Below, piece after piece: positions 59,797 to 64,000 of a stretch of 64,000 bases of DNA; the first letter of the stretch is position 1; every line of letters starts with the position of its first letter. The position numbers and the translations under genes were made by a program. The notes beneath the pieces were generated by a model that was given only the letters and a program-made list of their open reading frames with translations, had not been told where the DNA came from and did not search any database. Where the stretch lies: positions 39,125,981 through 39,189,980 of the forward strand of contig NC_088098.1 in NCBI RefSeq assembly GCF_036370855.1. The letters run 5' to 3'. Origin of the DNA: Dromaius novaehollandiae. Taxonomy: Eukaryota; Chordata; Aves; Casuariiformes; Dromaiidae.

Positions 59797-60437
59797 CCTA
59801 TTCCTGTTTAACAGCTCTATTTTCAGATGCTAATTATCTGCTGAAACTTTCAGCCTCTGATCTTGAAGTTTTCCAGACCAGCTTGCTGCCCCAGATTAAT
59901 TTCATTTAAATGTGTAGGTAACAGCTATTCTTGTAGACAGGGAAAATATTCTCCCTTCACCTTAAGGGAAAAAAAAGTCATCATAGACTCTTTTGAACAG
60001 CTCTGGTGTCAAAACGGGTGGGGGTAAGAAAAGGCTGAAACTCTATAGGAAAATAGTCCTTGGAGAGGTGATGGGCCTTTTGGTGTTCCAGCGAAGTTAG
60101 CCAAGGTTTTGGAGTGATAGTTTCCATACGCACAACTGGTTTGCACAACTATTTCCCCATATTTGCCACGAAACGAGGCAGCGCTGTGCATGGTAATACG
60201 GTTTTTTGTGCACACTGTAATACATTGCCTGCAGGTGAGGCTGGCTGTTCCCCCATCACTCTGCAGCAAGTAAGGATATGGGAGGCAGTGAACGTGGAGG
60301 GATGAATACGCATCAAGATGCAGTCAGAGAAGTCCATTCGAGGCAATTTGTTTTTTGACTTGCCCAGCAGGTGCGTCGCTGATGAACCAATTCCTTTAAA
60401 AGAAGCAGAGGAAAAGACCCCACTACCGCAGTCAGTA

Positions 60438-60498
60438 CGCGTGTGTGTGTGTGTGTGTGTGTGTGTGCGCACGCGTGTGCATGCACATGTGTGTATGC
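60438..60498. repeat. GT microsatellite with GC/CA extension
   Basis: About 14 GT dinucleotides (60,441-60,467) continue into GCGCACGCGTGTGCATGCAC. The alternating purine-pyrimidine sequence is able to adopt Z-DNA. Confidence 0.95.
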
Positions 60499-60499
60499 A

Positions 60500-63400
60500 G
60501 AATACACTTGCATTTCAGGAGCCTCTTAAATTAAACCTTGTTTAGCTCACCCCAGCCTACGTACATCAGGGTGTCCAGTATGAGACAACATATGGCGTCA
60601 GAGGAAAACAAAATCTAGTTTTGAAGAATATTTATGACCTTAGAAGCAGAAAGATCTGCAGAGAATAGAGACAGGTGAAAGCGGTGAAGGGATTTTTGCA
60701 GGAATTGAGGCGTATAAGGGGCTTGTGCCTGTTATTCAAGAACGTCTCTGGTAAAGGGGCAGTGATGTTTGCAGACCTGGCACCTCTCATCGAAGCATTT
60801 GGGAATCTCAGGTAAACTGCTTGGACTAGCTGTAAATTGATGCTTTTCCAAAGATGCAGTTTTCAGTGACTGTCACAGGCAAAATGGTCTCCACTCAGGG
60901 AATTTTACTTAATTTAATATTGCAAAATTAACATAAACTTTTAATTACTGATTTAGGAATTGAGGGGAAGAAAAAAAAAGACAAACAATTAAACAAATTA
61001 GAGACAAAGCTTTCCTCCCTTCCCCAGGCTCAGCCGAAGCCCTCTCCTCTCTCCGCTCCCCAAGTTTGGCCACTGGTCGCACTCGCCCCGTCCCAGTCCC
61101 CCCAGCGAGGCGGCGGCCGGTCCCCACAGGGCGCCCCGCAGCCCCCGCACCCACACCAGCCACCTGTGGCCAGCACAAGGAGAAACATCACCAAACCTAT
61201 TGAGACGATCCAGCCATGGGTGCTTTAAAAAGAACCGAATACGGTGAAAGACTGAAGGGCAGAGGAATGCATCCAGGGGAGGTCGGGCTGCAGAGCGGAG
61301 CCAGCCGGTTGCTTGGCCGTGTTTTGCAAAGGGCAGGCATCACCCCTGCTCCGCCGCGAGGGGTGAGCGACTCCTCCCCGGGCAGCTCACGTCAGGAGGG
61401 GCTCGGGGCTGTCGGTCACTCCCAGAGTGGCTCCTACCGCGGGCCGGTGGGAAGACATCCAAAGCTGAGAGGAGCGGGGGGTTACGTTATATTACGCACT
61501 TCCTTTGTGCATTTCCTTCTGGCTAGCTCAGGTTTCTGCCTCTTGCTGTTTCAACATTTGCTTAGTTAAGGACCATAAATTCCTCCCTGGGAGCCAGCCA
61601 GCTAAAAACTGGACATTACGGCAGCAGTTCTCATTGCGGCTTTAGGTCTGTGTTTTTTCAAAAGATGCTACTGGCTGCTTGGCTCCAAGCACAGCTGTCC
61701 GCACGTCTCGTCTCCGTGGGAAAAAGCTACATCCCAGCCAGAATTAGGTGAACTCTGTTACACACACTCTCACTGGGCAGGGACTAAGGGGCAATCGGAA
61801 AAGAAGAAACTGGAAGATAGCTGGGGAGGTAACGCAGGATTCCCTGAAGTAGGCTATTGTCCGATATCCTGAGTGCTAAAAGAGCGGATTCCTCTCCGTT
61901 TTCCCTAGCCATTGTTAGGTCCATTTAGCACCTGTGTTTCCTGCTCAGCGCAGAGTCTTCCTACATGCTTGTACAAGAATTCGTCTGCTGGCGCCTGTAA
62001 GCTCAATGGTGGCCCTCGGGCAATAGCATAAATCACAGCTCAGGCTGGGATCCTTGCCACCAACATTATCCTCTCCGCTCTGAGAAGATCTAGACTGAGG
62101 CCCGGTCTGGCCAGCACATATGCAACTAGAGACTTTCTAACACACATACCCCGCCACCTTCCCGACCCCACCTGAGCTTACGGGGGTGCTGCTGTCTGAT
62201 TAATCCATCTGTCTTCATCTTCTGATGACAGGACACCCTGTAAAGGGCGGTCTGTCTCTAGCGAAGGGCTCTGCTGTTGACTTCAATGGGATCCTCACAG
62301 ATCACTGTTCACTAGGGATGTTTCTTCACTAGGAATAAAAAAATGTCAGGAGGGAGTTACAGACATGTCATTTTGTCAGTCTGTTGCCAAGAACTTTAAA
62401 TAACCAGGATGATAGTGGTCCTGCACATGCTGACCATCTATAGCCATCACTGCACCACATACATTGCCTTGCTAGAATGTTTGCTTTATCTCAGGAAGGT
62501 TTTCTGTAAAGGCAAACCCTAGGAGATAGCCTGATCAAGCTCAGCTGAGTGTATTTTTTTCCCTGGGAAGAAAGGTTTCCTGCAACATAACAATTTATAA
62601 TGCTTTTCTTCCCAGTGGCACTTATAAAATCTGTAAGCATAAAGAATTGTAGCCAAATATAGTATTGAAGACACAAAGAACCTTAATTATTTTTCTGCAA
62701 GAATTTATTCAGGGGGGATCAGTGGGAGGTGAGAAGCAAAGTGTTTCCCTGCGTTTCATTTTCCTTAGCTGCCTGTGACAGTATCTGTCTCTCAGCATCA
62801 CTCTGGTAAGCATGCTCAGAAGCAGCTAGAAGCTGGCTAGACTGTGACTGACGGTGCCAAACCTCTATCATTTGGCTGAAGATGAGTATTTTGGAGTGGT
62901 TTCGCTTTAAAAATAACTTTCCTCCCAATTTTCCATTCTCTCTGAGGTCCAGGAAAATTTCCCAGTTGAGGCAGGAATCGTGGGAAAGGTAATATAACAC
63001 AGTGAGTGTAAATCTACCCTTACTCTGAGATAACTTCTTTAGACTGAAAGATGAAACAGTTTCAGAAGCATTTCCATGCCTGGGTTAAGCATTACAGATG
63101 AGCCGCCACTAGAACATCATGCTCCAGGAAGAGCCCTTCCCACCAAGCAGCAGATGGACACTGCCGGCTGTGTGCGATCACAACCTGCTGAGAGCTCCCG
63201 CGAGGCTTGCGCTAGAAATGCTGGCTGCAACAGGAATGTTGGCTGGGGCAGAGGCATGTGTTTTAACACAAAGTGTCTGTGCCAGCAAAAGCCGTGGTGC
63301 AGATACAGTCATGCTAACAAAAAGCGCTCTTGCCAGCACAGCATACAGAAACTACAACAGCAACAGAGACTCCCTTTCCAGCTCTTGGCATCTACTCCGG

Positions 63401-64000
63401 GAATTGAACTAGAAGCATCTGCTGTTCCTGTGCGAGTGGAAGAGCTGAGGCCTTGCACGCTGTTGTTATCCTCTCTGGACTGGGCACTACACACTTGCCA
63501 GTGGGGAACAGCCACTGTTGCTGCATTCCCAGCACAGCCCCCAAAATCAGCAGTTTTCACGGGAGGATCATGTTGCAGTTTCAATCAGAGAAAGGCATGA
63601 GGAGCTGGGTGCACAAGGTGTGCACTGGGGATTGCACTGAAGTGCTTGTACCGGTGTCTGGCTTAAATCAGGGCTAATCCCCATTATCAGTAAGTGCTTT
63701 AAAAAATCCTTCTAAAAGCAGTAAATCTCACTAAAAAGCCACTTGGCAAAGATCATGACCAGCTGGCTTAGGCAGGCTAAGCTAACTGGTACTGACAATT
63801 TCTTCACACCGAGCACCCTGAAGGCGCTACAAAATACACCCACATCGGTACGTTCCTCCAGCCAGCATAGTGCAAAAGCCGAAGGAGTCTCAAAGAGATG
63901 AGATTTCAGCTCTGCCTGGGAACTAGACACCCGTAACAACGGCTTACCTTGTCAGAGGCTGCCAGGTGCCAGTGGGAGGGAATCTACACGCACGAGACAA
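60500..64000. other. Intergenic region, distal part, with a small CpG-rich pocket
   Basis: 61,040-61,470 is G/C- and CpG-richer than its surroundings. 62,270-62,300 carries GTTGACTTCAATGGGATCC, a word common in old sauropsid repeats. No E2F7 exon, the next gene expected by synteny, is recognised up to the right edge. Confidence 0.5.

Noticed and set aside
62270-62300. GTTGACTTCAATGGGATCC as part of an old sauropsid repeat
   Set aside because: One shared word is not enough to assign a family or borders.
63076-63600. 174-codon open frame near the right edge
   Set aside because: Composition is unremarkable, there are competing frames on both strands and no recognisable domain; also not similar to E2F7.
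37180-64000. Exons of E2F7, the next gene by synteny
   Set aside because: No winged-helix or other E2F7 peptide flanked by splice sites was recognised on either strand.
1-64000. CRISPR arrays, phage or retroviral genes, insertion sequences, bacterial operons
   Set aside because: No direct-repeat/spacer arrays, long terminal repeats, gag/pol-like peptides or dense same-strand ORFs; the window is ordinary vertebrate DNA.

Overview
This is a vertebrate nuclear genome window, most likely from a bird. Coding sequence occurs only as short exons bounded by GT-AG splice sites (one intron is AT-AC). Introns and intergenic DNA are long and A/T-rich, there is one strong CpG island, and no operon-like structure. 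Two orthologues are identifiable from spliced peptides: the C-terminal half of ZDHHC17 (HIP14, a Golgi/vesicle palmitoyl-acyltransferase) on the + strand, and the complete CSRP2 (CRP2, a double-LIM smooth-muscle protein) on the - strand. They are neighbours in the same tail-to-tail order on human chromosome 12. The 194-residue CSRP2 with its MPNW start and STPSPHRP linker fits the avian form as I recall it. A close sauropsid cannot be excluded from sequence alone.

Layout. 1-19,489: eight coding exons of ZDHHC17 and their introns, ending at the stop codon; the ankyrin-repeat half lies left of the window. The first intron here (153-8037) is a textbook U12-type AT-AC intron. 19,490 to about 20.3-22.3 kb: ZDHHC17 3' UTR with several AATAAA signals and a perfect 56-bp tandem duplication. 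About 22.3-27.06 kb: spacer between the two converging 3' ends, with no recognisable gene. 27,079-35.8 kb: CSRP2, with five coding exons, a polyadenylation signal, and a non-coding first exon inferred inside the CpG island. 35.0-36.0 kb: CpG island with clustered GC boxes and a TTTAA element, taken as the CSRP2 promoter. 35.9-37.06 kb: a G/C-rich 48-bp minisatellite, about 16 well-conserved copies flanked by degenerate ones, in which nearly every unit carries a CACGTG E-box. It abuts the promoter. 37.2-64 kb: gene-poor intergenic DNA holding simple repeats, two MIR-like ancient SINE remnants, two short tandem duplications, a few CpG-rich pockets and A/T-rich blocks that could be conserved regulatory elements. 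No exon is recognised there.

The two genes do not form a pathway; their adjacency is conserved synteny. The items most worth a second look are the AT-AC intron in ZDHHC17, the E-box minisatellite beside the CSRP2 promoter, and a small in-frame ZDHHC17 exon with a weak donor whose skipping would remove the first zinc-binding cysteine pair. I found no novel multi-gene system, mobile-element gene, viral gene or CRISPR array. Long open frames at 35.4-37.2 kb are a by-product of G/C richness and a repeat period divisible by three.
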